The notes under the pieces are model-generated. The model did no database searches and was not told the DNA's origin. It saw nothing but the letters and a program-made list of their open reading frames with translations. A stretch of 64,000 bases of DNA from Nageia nagi. Its lineage: Eukaryota > Pinophyta. Positions 46,857 through 58,390 of the stretch are shown here, in pieces; position 1 is the stretch's first letter, and every line of letters begins with the position of its first letter. The position numbers and the translations under genes were made by a program. The DNA is taken from positions 44,578,001 through 44,642,000 of the forward strand of contig JBITNC010000001.1 of the NCBI GenBank assembly GCA_050084985.1. Reading direction: 5' to 3'.

Positions 46857-49306
46857 ATGGCAACTAAAGATGAGGGCCATGCATATGTACCTCCTCCTCA
46901 AGCCCCAACCCCATCCCCAGGGACAGATGTTGCTTGGAAGCATGGCACAAAGGGTAAAGCTCCAAATGAAGTGATTTGCAATTATTGAAAAATAGGTCTC
47001 AAAGGTGGTATCAATAGATTAAAATACCATCTTGCAAGGATTCCAAGTCATGATATAGTACTTTGTAATGCTACACCTCCAGAGGTCACACATGAGATGC
47101 AAACCTTGATTACCACACAAATAGAAAACAAGATTGAAAAGCAAAAGACCAAAAGGGCAGTTGGTGCAAGATTGGGGGGAACATCAACTTTGAATAATCT
47201 ATATCCTAGCATACATGGTACATATGGGGGGTCTTGTACCCCGTACCGTACGTACATGTACCACATTTGGTACGCGTATCGGGGCACATACCAAGTGGCT
47301 ACATTAAAAAACACAACAAAATAAAAAAATCACTTGCCCTCTTCCATTTTAACTTGCCCTCTCTCACTTCTAACATCAAAACACTCACTCACTCACATTC
47401 AGCTTTTAAGTTTCAAGGGTCTTAGCATTGAATATTGGCCATTGAGCAAAGGGGAAAAAGCAAAGCATTCACATGGATAGCTCCTCTAAAGAGGCTTCTT
47501 CTTGTTGTTTTTCTTGTACAGCCTCATCTGTAAAGGTTTATTTTGGATTTTGCATCATGTTATACTTATCATGTATAGGAGTTAATATAGAGTCTAGACA
47601 TGGTTTTCCTTCTAAAATGTTATTTATGTGTATCTAATATCATTCTTATTTTTTCACAAATTGCAAGTTAATATGGTATGTTAGAAAAACCACACACGTG
47701 TATATATATATATATATATATATATCTGTGTGTCGTACTAGCGTACCAGATTTTCAACACCTAAACGTACCACATACTAGGTACTCATATTTGTGTACCA
47801 ATGTACCTCTATACCATGCGATCTAGTCTATATCAGATTCTTACTTACGCCAAAACCAAATCCTCGATCAAATGAAAATACATCACAAGCATGTTCAGTG
47901 AAGCATCACACCGTGGATGGTTTCTTTTTTCCTCATACAGAGGTACAACCTTCTCTTAACACTATAGGATGGGGTCAAGAAAAAATTGCAAAAGCTCGAG
48001 AAGCAGCTACAAATTTTTGGTATTATTGCAACATTCGTTTTAATATTACAATTAGTCCTTATTGGGTGGCCATAGTGAATGCATTCATCAATGTTGGAAG
48101 AAGGATGAAGGCCCCTACCGCAAACGATTTCAATGGTCCTTTGCTTGAGATTATGAGCAAAGAAAGAGTTGGCGCAAACATGGATGCACCATCATGTCAG
48201 ATGGATGGACAGATACGAAAAACCATACGCTCCTTAACTTCATGGTGGCATCAAGTGGATCAATGGTCTTCTTGAAGTCGATTGATGCATCGAATAAGGT
48301 CAGAGATGCATCATTGCTTTTCAAATTACTTGAAAAAGTGGTGTTGGAAGTGGGCATGGAGAATGTTGTCCAAGTTGTGACAGACAACACTTTAACATAT
48401 GTTTCTGCAGGAAAAATGCTTGAAGAAGTGCAGAACTTTATTTTGGAGCCCATGCACAACCCATGTGATTGACCTTATGAAAGAGGACATGGGCAAGCTT
48501 ACATGGATTAAAAATGTGGTTGAAGAAACAAAAATAATTACCAAATTCATCTACAAACACCTTGGGTGCTTAGTTTGATGAGAGAAAACACGAGTGGCAT
48601 GGAGATTATTCGTCCAGGTATCACTAGATTTGCCTCCAATTTTCTAGCATTACAAAGCCTCTTTGAAGCGGAAGCTCCTCTTAAGAGGATGTCTATTAGT
48701 GATAAATGAAGGGAGTTTTCTTTTCGTCAAAGTGAGGATGGGGAGAAGGTCCAAAAGATATTGTTTGATGACTTCTTTTGGAAGGGTGTTGAGGAGGTCT
48801 TGAAGGTAATTTAAATTCTTTTTTTATGTTTTTTGTTTTTTAAATTTTTAGTTTGTAACTTTCCAAGTTTGTAGTTTGTGACTTTGTATTTTGTAAATCT
48901 AAATTTGTTTTATTTATGATTTCTAGGTCACCGAACCTTGGCTCAAAGTTCTTCGTCTTGTAGATGGTGATTTGTTGTCAATGGGCTATTTGTATGAGGC
49001 CATGGATAGGGCAAATGGGGTTGTCCAACGCATGTATAGAAGAAAAAATAAATTGGACCAACTTGAGAGAATCATTGATAAGAGATGGACCCATCATCTC
49101 CATCGACCTTTATATGTAGTGGGGTACTACTTGAACCCCAAGTTTTTTTCTTCCGATACATTTGAGGTCAATGATGAGGTTATGGATGGCCTCTATACTT
49201 GCATCAAGAGGATGATCCCCGATGATGACCTTAGGGCTCGTTGTCCAAATGAGATGCATGCCTATAAGATGGTTGATGGGAGGGTTTTTTCATCAATTAT
49301 TTGTTA
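46857..49306 (+). pseudogene. hAT transposase (BED finger + DUF659), decayed
   Basis: The start ATG is at 46857. The BED zinc finger follows: AWKHGTKGKAPNEVICNY, then a TGA where the second Cys is expected (46987), then GGINRLKYHLARIPSHDIVLC. After the nested insertion (47206-47826) the frame resumes with LNTIGWGQEKIAKAREAATN and a SPYWVAIVNAFINVG block (48060). Then, after a frameshift near 48180, DUF659: IMSDGWTDTKNHTLLNFMVA, VFLKSIDASNKVRDAS and VVQVVTDNTLTYVSAGKML, followed by HVIDLMKEDMGK (48470). An intron-like gap (about 48808-48926, ending TTTCTAG) precedes VTEPWLKVLRLVDGD and 48972-49306. The C-terminal dimerisation domain is missing. No terminal inverted repeats were found. Confidence 0.82.
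47198..47834. mobile_element. hAT-type MITE nested in the transposase, 8-bp duplication
   Basis: The coding sequence is interrupted by 621 bp (47206-47826) flanked by TCTATATC on both sides (47198-47205 and 47827-47834), an 8-bp target duplication typical of hAT elements. The ends, CTAGCATACATGGTA and the complement of the right end CTAGATCGCATGGTA, form an imperfect inverted repeat. Inside, GTACC/GGTAC words repeat near both ends and a TA microsatellite lies at 47698-47727. No coding capacity, so a nonautonomous element. Reading across the duplication joins the two halves of the transposase, which confirms it as an insertion. Confidence 0.78.
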
Positions 49307-49660
49307 AATGTCAAGGACAACCTTGCAACTAGGTAATAATTTAAAATTCAATAAAATTACAAAAATAGGGTCTTTTTATTATTTTAAAATTTAGTATTTG
49401 CAATTTTATAAAATCTAGATTGAGTTTTTAAAAAAGTCATTTCTTATGTGTAGATTTGGATTTTTAATCCCTCTACTTATACAGTTCACATTTTTGCCAA
49501 ATACTGGAAAAAAGAGAAGGATCTGCACAATTGACGGCATTCAATTTAACATTAAGAAACAAACATCATCAATATGAGACTCCAAGGAATTTTATACTAA
49601 ACATATATACAATACACACACTTTAGCAAACATGTATATACAATTTTACTGTGAATAAAA

Positions 49661-49695
<35 letters not shown>

Positions 49696-50649
49696 AACTC
49701 AAAAATAAAATAAAATAAAAATTGCATTTTGTACTTTAAATATTAAGCCTATTACAAGATCCATAAATCAAAAGTCTAACGTAAATATTTGACAACATAA
49801 CTGACAAACAGAAGCTCAGCCTTACATGAGAAGCTCAAGCAAAATGACTTTATCCAACATAGTTACCATCCATTCACAACTCGCTTCAAACAAAATAATG
49901 GTTTCCCTTAATTTGGAATATAAGCAATTAAAGTGATGAAAAGATTATTTGAAAATGAATATAATAAAAAATTTGTTTAGCCTGAGATCTCGTATGTGTC
50001 AGTATTAACATTTAACCAAGTTTACAAATAAAATGATTTCTCTTTTGGTTTTTAATTAAAAACTAAAACACAAACACACAAAAAGAGAGAACGTTAAACA
50101 AAACAAATCAGTTAAACTGCCAAAACAATTCAGACAGAACTAAACAGTATGGTGTCTCCTCTCAAAATGTAATGAAGTATATATTGAAATACCAAGCAAC
50201 TAACACAATCACATATACATTTGACAAAAGATTCATCCATCATGTTTGATCCAACACCATCATCAACAAATTGTATATTCTCCAGAACCTTTAATCAAGA
50301 GACTTAGACTACCTGTCACTCTAAAGCTCTAGCTCAGCTGAATTTATTTTCCGTTTTGCATTTCAGTAAAATATAACATGACAATCTAAAATCAATCATA
50401 GTAATTCTTTTAAACTTTTTTTCATCTATAAGTTAACAATGGAAAACATTTTTCCATACAAAAAACTCCCAAACGCAGGAACTATCTCCTATATCGGGAG
50501 ATGCCAAACAAAATCATATGTCTTAGCAGGATGTCAACCAATACACTTAAGTAGGCAAATACAACGTAAGGTTTTGGTTCACGTGAAACAATACAACAAA
50601 TTTAACATATACAAAATGCATTTGTTAATCATATTTAGGGTCTCAGATC
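49307..50649. other. Noncoding, with TA microsatellite at 49665-49693
   Basis: After the truncated hAT the sequence is AT-rich with a TA run of about 28 bp. No gene is recognised. The right part may be intron or 3' flank of the helicase pseudogene that follows. Confidence 0.4.
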
Positions 50650-51880
50650 AGAGAACTATGACTGCAGAATACATTAAACGGTTTATACAATATTCAGCGT
50701 ATACCAATGCAAGAAATCATTACGTTGAAGGTTAATACCGTGAAAGAAATTGAATTGTAGCATACCTGACAATCCCTTAAGCTTTCCTTAATACGCTTAA
50801 TAATTCTCAATCGTTACTTCCATCCTAATTCTCAAAAACACAAGCAACGGAACACAATCATTAGAAGAACTAATCACTGCAAAACTATCTATACTAATCA
50901 AAAAATTAATTTTATTTAATCTAAAATGGTACCTGTTCCAGCATATTATCTCTTTCATCAAACACAAGTATACTGATATATTTCGTATCCAAAAATTTTG
51001 ATGACATCAACTTCTTAATTCGTGCTGAAGTGCCAATAACAACATGCTCCTTCATCGGTTCCTGTTGTCTTATGTAGCTAGCGAGCTCTGCAGAACTACG
51101 AATAGCACTCGAAACATCACACAGTGATGTTATACAAGTGGATTCGCCCATTTTCATTCAGGCTTCTTGGATTTTTTTTGGCTAATTTTGATATTGGACA
51201 TTCGCATATTGCTTATGGTATACCATGCTTCGGATTAATACGATTCAAGATACCCACAACAACAGAGAACTTTGGCTGCAGAATACATTAAACGGTTTAT
51301 ACAATATTCAGCATATACCAATGCAAGTAAACATTATGCTTAAGGTTAATACCGAAGGAAATTGAATTTTAGTATACCTGACAATCCCCCTGGCTTTCCT
51401 CAATACGCATTAGAATTCTCAATGAATCATCGCTGCTTCCATCCTAATTCTCAAAAACACAAGCAACAGAACACAATCATTAGAAGAACTAATCACGGCA
51501 AAATTGTCTATACTAATCAAGAAATTACTTTTATTTAATCTAAAATGGTACATGTGCGAGCATATTATCTGCTTCATGAAATACAAGTATACTGATGTAT
51601 TTCGTATCCAAAAATTTTGATGGCTATCAACTTCTTAATTTGTGGTGGCGCGCCAATAACAACATGCTCCTTCACCGGTTCCTATCGTCTTATGTAGCTA
51701 GTGAGGTCTGCAAGACTACGAATAGCACTCAAAACAGCACACGGTGATGTTATACAAGTGGATTTGCCCATTTTCATCCAGGCTTCTTGGATTTGTTTGG
51801 CTAATTCTGCAATTGGACATATGCATATCGTTTGTGGTGAACCAAGCTTCGGATTGATTCGATTCAAGATACCCACAACA
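50650..51880. repeat. ~614-bp tandem duplication containing a helicase exon
   Basis: The unit starting AGAGAACT..GGCTGCAGAATACAT-like begins at 50650 and recurs at 51264. The ACATTAAACGG stretch is offset by 614 bp, and the two copies align to about 51263 and 51880. Both carry intron sequence and one DEAD-box exon. Differences are scattered substitutions and small indels. The second (right) copy continues into exon sequence (51880-51940) missing from the first. Confidence 0.8.
50933..51250 (-). pseudogene. DBP5/LOS4-like DEAD-box helicase exon, left copy
   Basis: The minus strand gives IQEA, then a stop, then KMGESTCITSLCDVSSAIRS, EHVVIGTSARIKKLM and YISILVFDERDNMLEQ, ending at AG|GTACC, a good splice donor (50932/50933). 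This corresponds to motif Ia-to-II of the DBP5/DDX19/LOS4 family (mRNA-export DEAD-box ATPases), whose motif reads VFDEADHML. Here DEAD has become DERD. The 5' part before about 51230 lacks the Walker A region because the duplication joined it to intron sequence. It cannot encode an active helicase. Confidence 0.7.
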
Positions 51881-51940
51881 AAAAATGCAATCTTCGCTAA
51901 GCCGTTGGGGGCTTGAGCAACTAAATTCTAAAACGGTGGT
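51549..51940 (-). pseudogene. DBP5/LOS4-like DEAD-box helicase exon, right copy
   Basis: The longer copy starts NLVAQAPNGLAKIAFFVVGI (about 51935), where the Walker A A-x-x-G-x-G-K-T has decayed to G-L-A-K-I. It continues LNRINPKLGSPQTICICPIA, where motif Ia P-T-R-E-L-A reads P-I-A-E-L-A, then KMGKSTCITSPCAVLSAIRS, a TAG in place of a Gln codon, and EHVVIGAPPQIKKLI. A single-base insertion shifts the frame before motif II, which reads HEAD in the other frame. Family assignment to DBP5/DDX19/LOS4 rests on the P-K-L-x-x-P-Q and V-V-I-G-T blocks. No other exons were recognised nearby. Confidence 0.72.
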
Positions 51941-52118
51941 GACAATATCATTCCAACTGTCGACCTTTACTATTTAGGAAACTGGTGATATGTCTTATAA
52001 GGTCACACTTGGAATGCAAGTATTACTAATTATAAAATTGTTGATATGAATTGTAAGGTTATTACTTGGTATGAAAAGGCTCATTACTTGTGCATATGAA
52101 TGGTATTTACATACATGG
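51941..52118. other. Noncoding flank
   Basis: Upstream side of the helicase exon, which ends near the AATTTAGTTGCTC acceptor-like boundary at 51930. No features recognised. Confidence 0.3.
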
Positions 52119-53252
52119 TGTAATGTCCCACATCTTTTTTTGCAATGTAAATAAATAAATTTTAATGGTTTTAGTATTATGAGTCATCTTTAGCAGTTAA
52201 TGGTATTTTGGGAAGATAATTTTATGATAGCAAAGCCACTTTGACAGTCAAAGTAAGTGTTAGACGTGTTCCAAATGGCAAGTTGGTGTCTTAGCTACCT
52301 TTGGTGGAAAAGTCAGCCTAGTGGGCAGTTACAAATTAGCTATAATGCATGCTGGGCAGTTACAAATTAGCTATAATGCATGTTGGGCAGTTACAAATCA
52401 GAAATAATGCCTTTTGGGCAGTTACAAGTCGGAAATAGAGGTTTTTGTGTTAAATATGTTTAATCTATTAGCAGCACTCTAAGTTGATCTCAGCCATTAG
52501 ATCTTGCAGAGATCAATGGCCAGGGTTAGCTGTCTTTTGGGAAGCCTAAGCATAAAATAGAGGGGGTTTTCAATGAGCAGGGTTGGCTGATTTCTGGGAA
52601 GAGAGTTTGGAGAGTTTGGTTGCTTTTGGCCTTAGCACTCAGCTGAGGAATTATAGAGGGGTTCCCATAAGAGCTACTCTGATGGAAGCTTGAGGAGAGG
52701 ATCTTGAAGCTCATACCCAGATTTGTGTTTTGCATGTCTAGTATTTTCATGTGTAACATCAGAAATGAAGGGGAGATTGGTTCATCGGAGCTATTGAGAG
52801 CTTACTTGACTTGCATGCTTCATATTCTGATAGCTTATCAATAGATCCATGAGGAGAATGGTTCATTGTGATTACAATCATTATTCTTGCTGAGTTAGAC
52901 AGAGAAGCTGCTATTCCATGGGTGGGAAATCATATCAAAGCACCTATCATTTGTTTGAAGTTGATCTCTACCCAGCTTGGAATGTGGGGCAAATTTGTGT
53001 ATATTTGCAGGGATGTTGGGCAGGAACCATTCCCTAGTGGCATGTTGGTCTTGTTGAATGCTCAGAACTGCATCTTAGACAGTTTAATGACGTAGTTCAG
53101 AGTTTTTGCATGATAACCTGAGGGTGAATCTGCTGTATTGTCTACGGTGTCACAGAGTTGGGCTTTGTTGGAATCCTCCCATTATTCTGAACTGGGAGCA
53201 ACCCCTATTCTTGTACAAACCAGCAAGATATTGATCAGTACTCTGCCTAACA
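52119..53252 (+). repeat. Possible LTR with 31-bp tandem repeat (four copies)
   Basis: From TGTAATGTCCCACATC (52119) to TCTGCCTAACA (53252) the ends are TG..CA, and TGGTATGTGGG right after could be a weak primer-binding site. The firm observation is inside: GGGCAGTTACAAAT recurs at 52323, 52354, 52385 and 52416, exactly 31 bp apart, with copies decaying rightwards. No second LTR was found, so the LTR reading is tentative. Confidence 0.4.
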
Positions 53253-55511
53253 CTGGTATGTGGGTATATTAAAGGAATTAGAGGTTGTTTATGATGCATT
53301 ATATGGTGTTTTCAGTAATTACAAAGACAGAACTTGACGTCTGTTCCATCCTTGTTTGTGAGAGCTGTCCAAAGTTTCTAGTTTATTATTATCTACTGAA
53401 GTTGTCATTCTGTGCTTATTAGAAAAGAAAACAAAAAAACAAATAAATAAGATTTATGTTCTTAATGTAGTGGTTTGAGTTTGTGTGGATTATATTCAGC
53501 CTATCTCACATGGTTTGAAGTATTGTTTAGCATCAAAGGTTGTTACTTGACATTTAATAATATCACATAGAACTAATTACCAATCTGTGTTTATATTATT
53601 GTTGTCATTTGAAAAGATAAAAGTAACTCCATATTAAGTTTAAATCTCACTGTTTTGTTTATTTCTGGAGCGTTCAAGAGAGCAATTTGAATTTTACATT
53701 GGTGTCTGTAATATTCTAGAAAATATATTGACTGAGATAAGATTAAAGTTTATGCATTTATTGCAACAGTGGTAGAGGATCAGATGCGTGAGACTGGGAT
53801 AATGCTGGCATTCATTTTAAAAAAAATTATCTTCTCATTAATTTATGAAATTTTCAATATTCTTTACAGATAGCGGACAAGTGGTATGGGAGAACAAACA
53901 TAGCTGTCTATGGCCCTGAATGGTCCAGACGACAGAGACAAACAAAAACTGCCTTCTAGTAACCAAAATAGTGGTTAGAAATAGAATCTGTATTTCCTTT
54001 TATATCAGAACATACAGAAGTTCTATTTTCTGATTCCTTGTTAGTTCATCAAATGTTATCCAAAATGATTTTAGGCCATTCCTGATTATTATGTTATCCA
54101 GAATGGCATTTCTGGATTTAGTCTAATTTGTTCCATATCTTCCTTCTCCCCAACAAAGTCTTACATTGTATTTTAGTGATGGTGAAAAGCACTCACAATT
54201 CAATCGAGCATTATAGGCAAGGCAATATAGTATCTCCTAAGAGAACCCTCTCTTGGACAAAATCTCTTGATACTTGTAATATACATACTGCTCTATGGTC
54301 GTAAATTTACAACTTGCTGAAAGACATACCACTTTGTGATCTTTTAGCATGTCAAAAGCAACTAAACTAAACCGCTAATGGTACTGCTATTAAAGTTAAC
54401 AAATAATCCAAGCTAAAAGCTTGTGGATATATATTTCTCTGCGAGGATGTGGTTATTAAAAGCCAAGAAATTGCCACCATTAATTCACAATAACATTAGC
54501 ACTAATTCAAAAGAACATTAGCATACTGCTTTTGTGTTTAGAGTCGTATTTATTCTGAAGACTCGGCGTACTATTACAAGAGATATGGTGTACTTAGTAC
54601 AAATTATTGTTCTATTGTTCTCTTTTAAATTGTGCTATTTTGCACATAATCTAAACATTTCCGTAACTCCATGTTAGTGTAAGATTATTTTAAGGTTCTG
54701 TTTGTAAAATCGTGGTTTTAATTTTTAAGTTTTGGAAAGGGATAAGTTATAAATATATAATAAAAATCGACAACCGGGTGAACTGTTCCAAAGTCATTGG
54801 TAGATAGTGGTATATGAATATTTAGTGATGGTAAGGTAGAAATCACTCTTAATCTGATATAGTGAATGGAATATATCATGTTTGAGAATAAAGTTTAGAT
54901 ATAGTTACAGGATTTGTCATCCATTTGTGTTCATTCTATTTGCATCTGCAATACAAAGTTACACTGTTACACTTGAAACGCAGTCTCATGAGGTCTTTTC
55001 TTTCAATGTCTTTTGGATTTGCCAGTGGAATTCATCTTTGGTTGGATAGGATCTCCATTTGTCTTATTCATTCTAAAGCACATAATTTTTTAGTTGAAAT
55101 GTCAAATCTAGATGAATGTTTTATTTTACCTACAAAGTAGACTTGTGAATCATTTATAAGTTCTAATGAGTGATCGCTCATGTTTCTTAGAGAAATATTA
55201 GAGGAGATATAGCATCCACAAATTGCTTTCTGCGTGCGTGTCCAGATGAGATGTCCTTTTTAAACTTTTGGAAGTAACAGTTTAGGGCCTTGCAAAAAGT
55301 GTTCTCATTCTAGATTTTTTTGTAATATGTAGTGCAGGCTACTCTCCACTAATGGAATTGCTTAGAACTCATAGAAAAATAGTTTTAGGGGAATGATTAG
55401 TGACAGCCAATCTAAACCGCTTTTGATGTAGCATAATAGGTAGAATATCACTATTGAATTTACTTCCTTTTGGATTTGCGGGTAGAATCAAAGGTACAAA
55501 ACAATAAAAAG
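53253..55511. other. Mostly noncoding; one exon-like island at 53870-53938
   Basis: The island follows a polypyrimidine/acceptor-like TTCTTTACAG and reads IADKWYGRTNIAVYGPEW in frame before a TAG at about 53959. I do not recognise the protein, and a chance open frame is possible. The rest is AT-rich with no other signal. Confidence 0.3.
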
Positions 55512-55822
55512 TCAGACTTGTATGCTAGGGTTAAGAACATCATCCATAGCTCCAACAAGTGCACGCAGAACCCATTGGTGAAATTGTTGCAAATCAGGCC
55601 CCATGTTTGTTGATAGCTGATAAATCGCATCAAGGCCTGCTCGTTGCACTCATAAATCTGCATCTTTGAAAAAGTTCAAAATCATATTGACTACTTGCTT
55701 CAGATTTTCTATCATCACCTGTCCACATAAATCCAGGGTGTAGGATATATGCATCAATCTCAGTATCTTTACAATGAGTTCAGCAAATGTAATAAGGGCA
55801 GCATGTCTCTTCCTTCAACCGG
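55512..55822 (-). pseudogene. Importin-5-like (KPNB/KETCH1-type) HEAT-repeat fragment
   Basis: The minus strand reads RKRHAALITFAELIVKIL (55815), VMIENLKQVVNMILNFFKDA, a TGA, then VQRAGLDAIYQLSTNMGPDL (55640) and VLRALVGAMDDVLNPSIQV, ending in TGA at 55512. The order and wording follow the HEAT repeats of importin-beta family member IPO5 and plant homologues, where W-[KE]-x-R-H-A-A-L, I-x-Q-L-S-T-[DN]-x-G-P-D-L and A-M-D-D-x-x-N-P-R-V-Q are conserved. Importin-5 carries ribosomal proteins and other cargo into the nucleus. Only about 100 codons remain, a stop lies within, and the conserved W-A-A-I-N region reads R-A-G-L-D. No intron is visible in the fragment. Confidence 0.72.
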
Positions 55823-55932
55823 GATCCACCAAATAAAGCAGCCGCAACTTGCACACAGCAGAGACAATCGTATTTGCCTTTTTTCCTTCTTGTGTAAAGG
55901 TGAGGCGATACAAGCGCAGCCGCACATGGCAT

Positions 55933-56417
55933 AATAGAATCACACCCCTTTTCTTTCTTTATTTTTGCTTTGTCATTCTTCCTTTATAAAGTAAAATGGA
56001 ATAGCAAATTCAATCAATCTAAAAGAATTCCTTGTGTTAATTTTATCTTGCATTGTTCTTCGGATTGTGCCTTTTTGAAAATTTGCTTTTGATTAGGGAT
56101 TTGGAGCGATGGAGCATATTAATGAGGTTAATGAGGTATTGCTAAATCTATGTTCGAATAATCCTAGGAGGCTGTTTGCTAGTCTTCAACACATTGAATG
56201 CGTCTTGGAAGCCAGCACTTTATTAACCTCATTAATTACATCGCTCCAAAATTTTAATCAAAAGCAAATTTTCAAAAAGGCGTAGTCCAAAGAACAATGC
56301 AAGATCAAATTAACCCACACAGGAAGTTCTCTAAGATTGAATTTGTTATTCCATTTTACTTTATAAAGGAAGAACAACAAAGTAAAAGTAAAGAAAGAAA
56401 AGGGGTTTGATTCTATT
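55933..56417. mobile_element. Foldback element with ~200-bp inverted arms
   Basis: The left arm (55933-56133) begins AATAGAATCACACCCC and ends ATTAATGAGGTTAAT. The right arm (56221-56417) is its reverse complement with scattered mismatches, ending GGGGTTTGATTCTATT. The loop is about 87 bp. Arms include the palindromic pair AATTTGCTTTTGATTA / TAATCAAAAGCAAATT. No coding frame. No clear target duplication was found. It sits about 110 bp from the importin fragment. Confidence 0.75.
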
Positions 56418-56879
56418 CCATTTTGTACAATTTGCATCATTTTATTTTATCATAGATCTGTGTTGGTATTTGTCTAGATTCCATATACAAATAATAGTAA
56501 TAAATCAAGTTTCAACATTTAACTTTGTCTTGGTGTTTAATGTATAATTATATTTTGGTGAAGTTGATATTAGGTGGGGCGAAGAGCAACTCGCATGAAA
56601 CACACGAGTGAAGAACGGCACACCTGGACAAGCGCATGTAAATAACTGACATGCCTATTCTTCGTAGTATTACCATGGATTGAGCAGTGGGTAGCCGTTG
56701 ATAGGAAAGACAGATGGAAATATCAAATTCGATGATTAGGGTGGCAGATTGGGAAACATGATATAGAAATGAACACCCGTGGCTATTCAATGTTCTGATT
56801 GCATGCAGGGAAAATGATAGACTAGAACCAGCTAGAACCAGCTACGGGAGAAGAGGTCATACAGAACCAAATTGTCTAG

Positions 56880-58376
56880 CGAATCCTATGTGATGGGGCC
56901 ATAGAAGGATTTGTGGACGCTCTAAATGGCCATAACTGCAATTGGTCAAGACAAGTTGCAAAAACTTGGAATGGGGGTAGAGTTGTGGTTGACGGGCACC
57001 ACTTTTCAATCAGTCCTAAATTGATTGAAGCAGCTACGAGTATGGCCAATTTGGGTCATAGGCACAGCAGGGAGATGCAAACACCAGTCTTTGAAGTGCA
57101 AGCTTTCTACGGGCAAGGGGCCTCCATCGGAGACAAGGAAATCGGCCTACCCAATCACCTCAATTTTGTACCCCTTGGACGAGGTGGCGAAGGTAATTGT
57201 GAAATTATTTACTATGGAGGGTAGATATTCTGAAATCTTCGAGGTCCATTTTGTTTTACAGAACCACTTCAAAGGATTGTATAGAATCAATCTTCCCTAC
57301 TTTCTATACAATTCACTGGATATATACATTAGGAAAAATAGGGGAGGGGTATCGGATCATCAAGGTTTGATCAGGATCCTTGTGGACTATGAGCATACTG
57401 GTGCAAGAAGGGTGAGGCCTTTGGTACAGCAAATGTCGGAACCTCCTCCAGTAGACCCAGCATCCACAAGCTCTTTTAGCAGCAGCTCAAGACTACGGCT
57501 TCCTCCAATAGTGAAGCTTGTCACACCCCCGATTATTGTTGTTTCTTCAAACTTGGAGGACTCTTTATATGAACGTCATGATAGTGAAGCAACCTCAAGG
57601 AAAAAAGGCAAATTTGTGGTGGAGTCTGAAGATGAAGATGATGCGGAGGAGGTAGAGGAAGTGCCCCCTCAAGAAGAAACCCAGTGGTCTTCTCCAGCAA
57701 TGGAGGAAATGGATATTGGAGGTACTTCTCCTACGGGCTCCCAAAGTTGGTTGAATGAGGTTACTCATGTAAATAACCAGGCTCGTCCAGAGCAACAGCC
57801 CCCTCAGATGGACAGCTCTAGGAAGGACTCTGAAGGCCCAAGCAAGTTGATGACTCTTATTCTAAAGATGAAATTTTGGAAAATCTACAGGAAGCAAAGG
57901 CATTTTGAAGAATGGGAACGAATTGGATGACGAGGCCAAGAATGGAGGAATGTCAGATTGGTTAGACAGGTAATGAAGGCCATTCAATACCTGTGGTACA
58001 ACAAATAGAAGCTTGATGGGGATCAATGGAAGGTAACTCTGGCCTCTACATAGAAGGAAATCCCTTTGGCTATCCCAATCCAACATTCAGAAGGATTGTC
58101 TAACATGGAAATTGAACTACTCTAGGATTGCTTCAATAAGAAAGATTCAAACTTTGAGGTAGATTGGAGCTCAATGGTGCTGCCAGTGCGTGGATGGTGT
58201 GATCAAGAACCAACAAAGAAAGATAGATGCTCATAGGATTTTGTTGAAACTACGAGGAACTTTTGTGATAGCTTTTTGAATCATCTTAATACTGTAGAAC
58301 CTCTATACACTCATGTACATACAGATTTTGGGGCCCTATTTTTGGAAAACCCGCTTTAATCTTTTTACCCTTATCG
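56880..58376 (+). pseudogene. Unknown plant ORF, possibly transposon-linked
   Basis: A first part (56880-57180) reads IEGFVDALNGHNCNWSRQVA, then VVVDGHHFSISPKLIEAAT. After a frame change near 57175 the other frame continues: DEVAKVIVKLFTMEGRYSEI, FEVHFVLQNHFKGLYRINLP, YFLYNSLDIYIRK, HQGLIRILVDYEH. A long low-complexity acidic region follows (57610-57690, EDEDDAEEVEEVPPQEE) and Ser/Pro-rich stretches, to a stop at 57930. The N-terminal part resembles uncharacterised plant proteins found in or near transposable elements; I cannot name the family. A short 3' region (57930-58376) leads to an A tract, so it may be a retrocopy. Confidence 0.45.
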
Positions 58377-58390
58377 AAAAAAAAAAAAAA
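58377..58390 (+). other. 14-A tract, possible retroposed poly-A tail
   Basis: A run of 14 A follows ACCCTTATCG, downstream of the unknown plus-strand frame and its 3' region. Position and orientation fit a retroposed tail, but target duplications were not found. Confidence 0.4.

Noticed and set aside
52119-53252. A confident LTR call
   Set aside because: Only TG..CA ends and a six-base PBS-like match support it, with no second LTR and no internal domain, so it is kept as tentative.
53870-53938. A real host exon
   Set aside because: Splice-like borders and about 30 open codons occur easily by chance, and no protein family was recognised.
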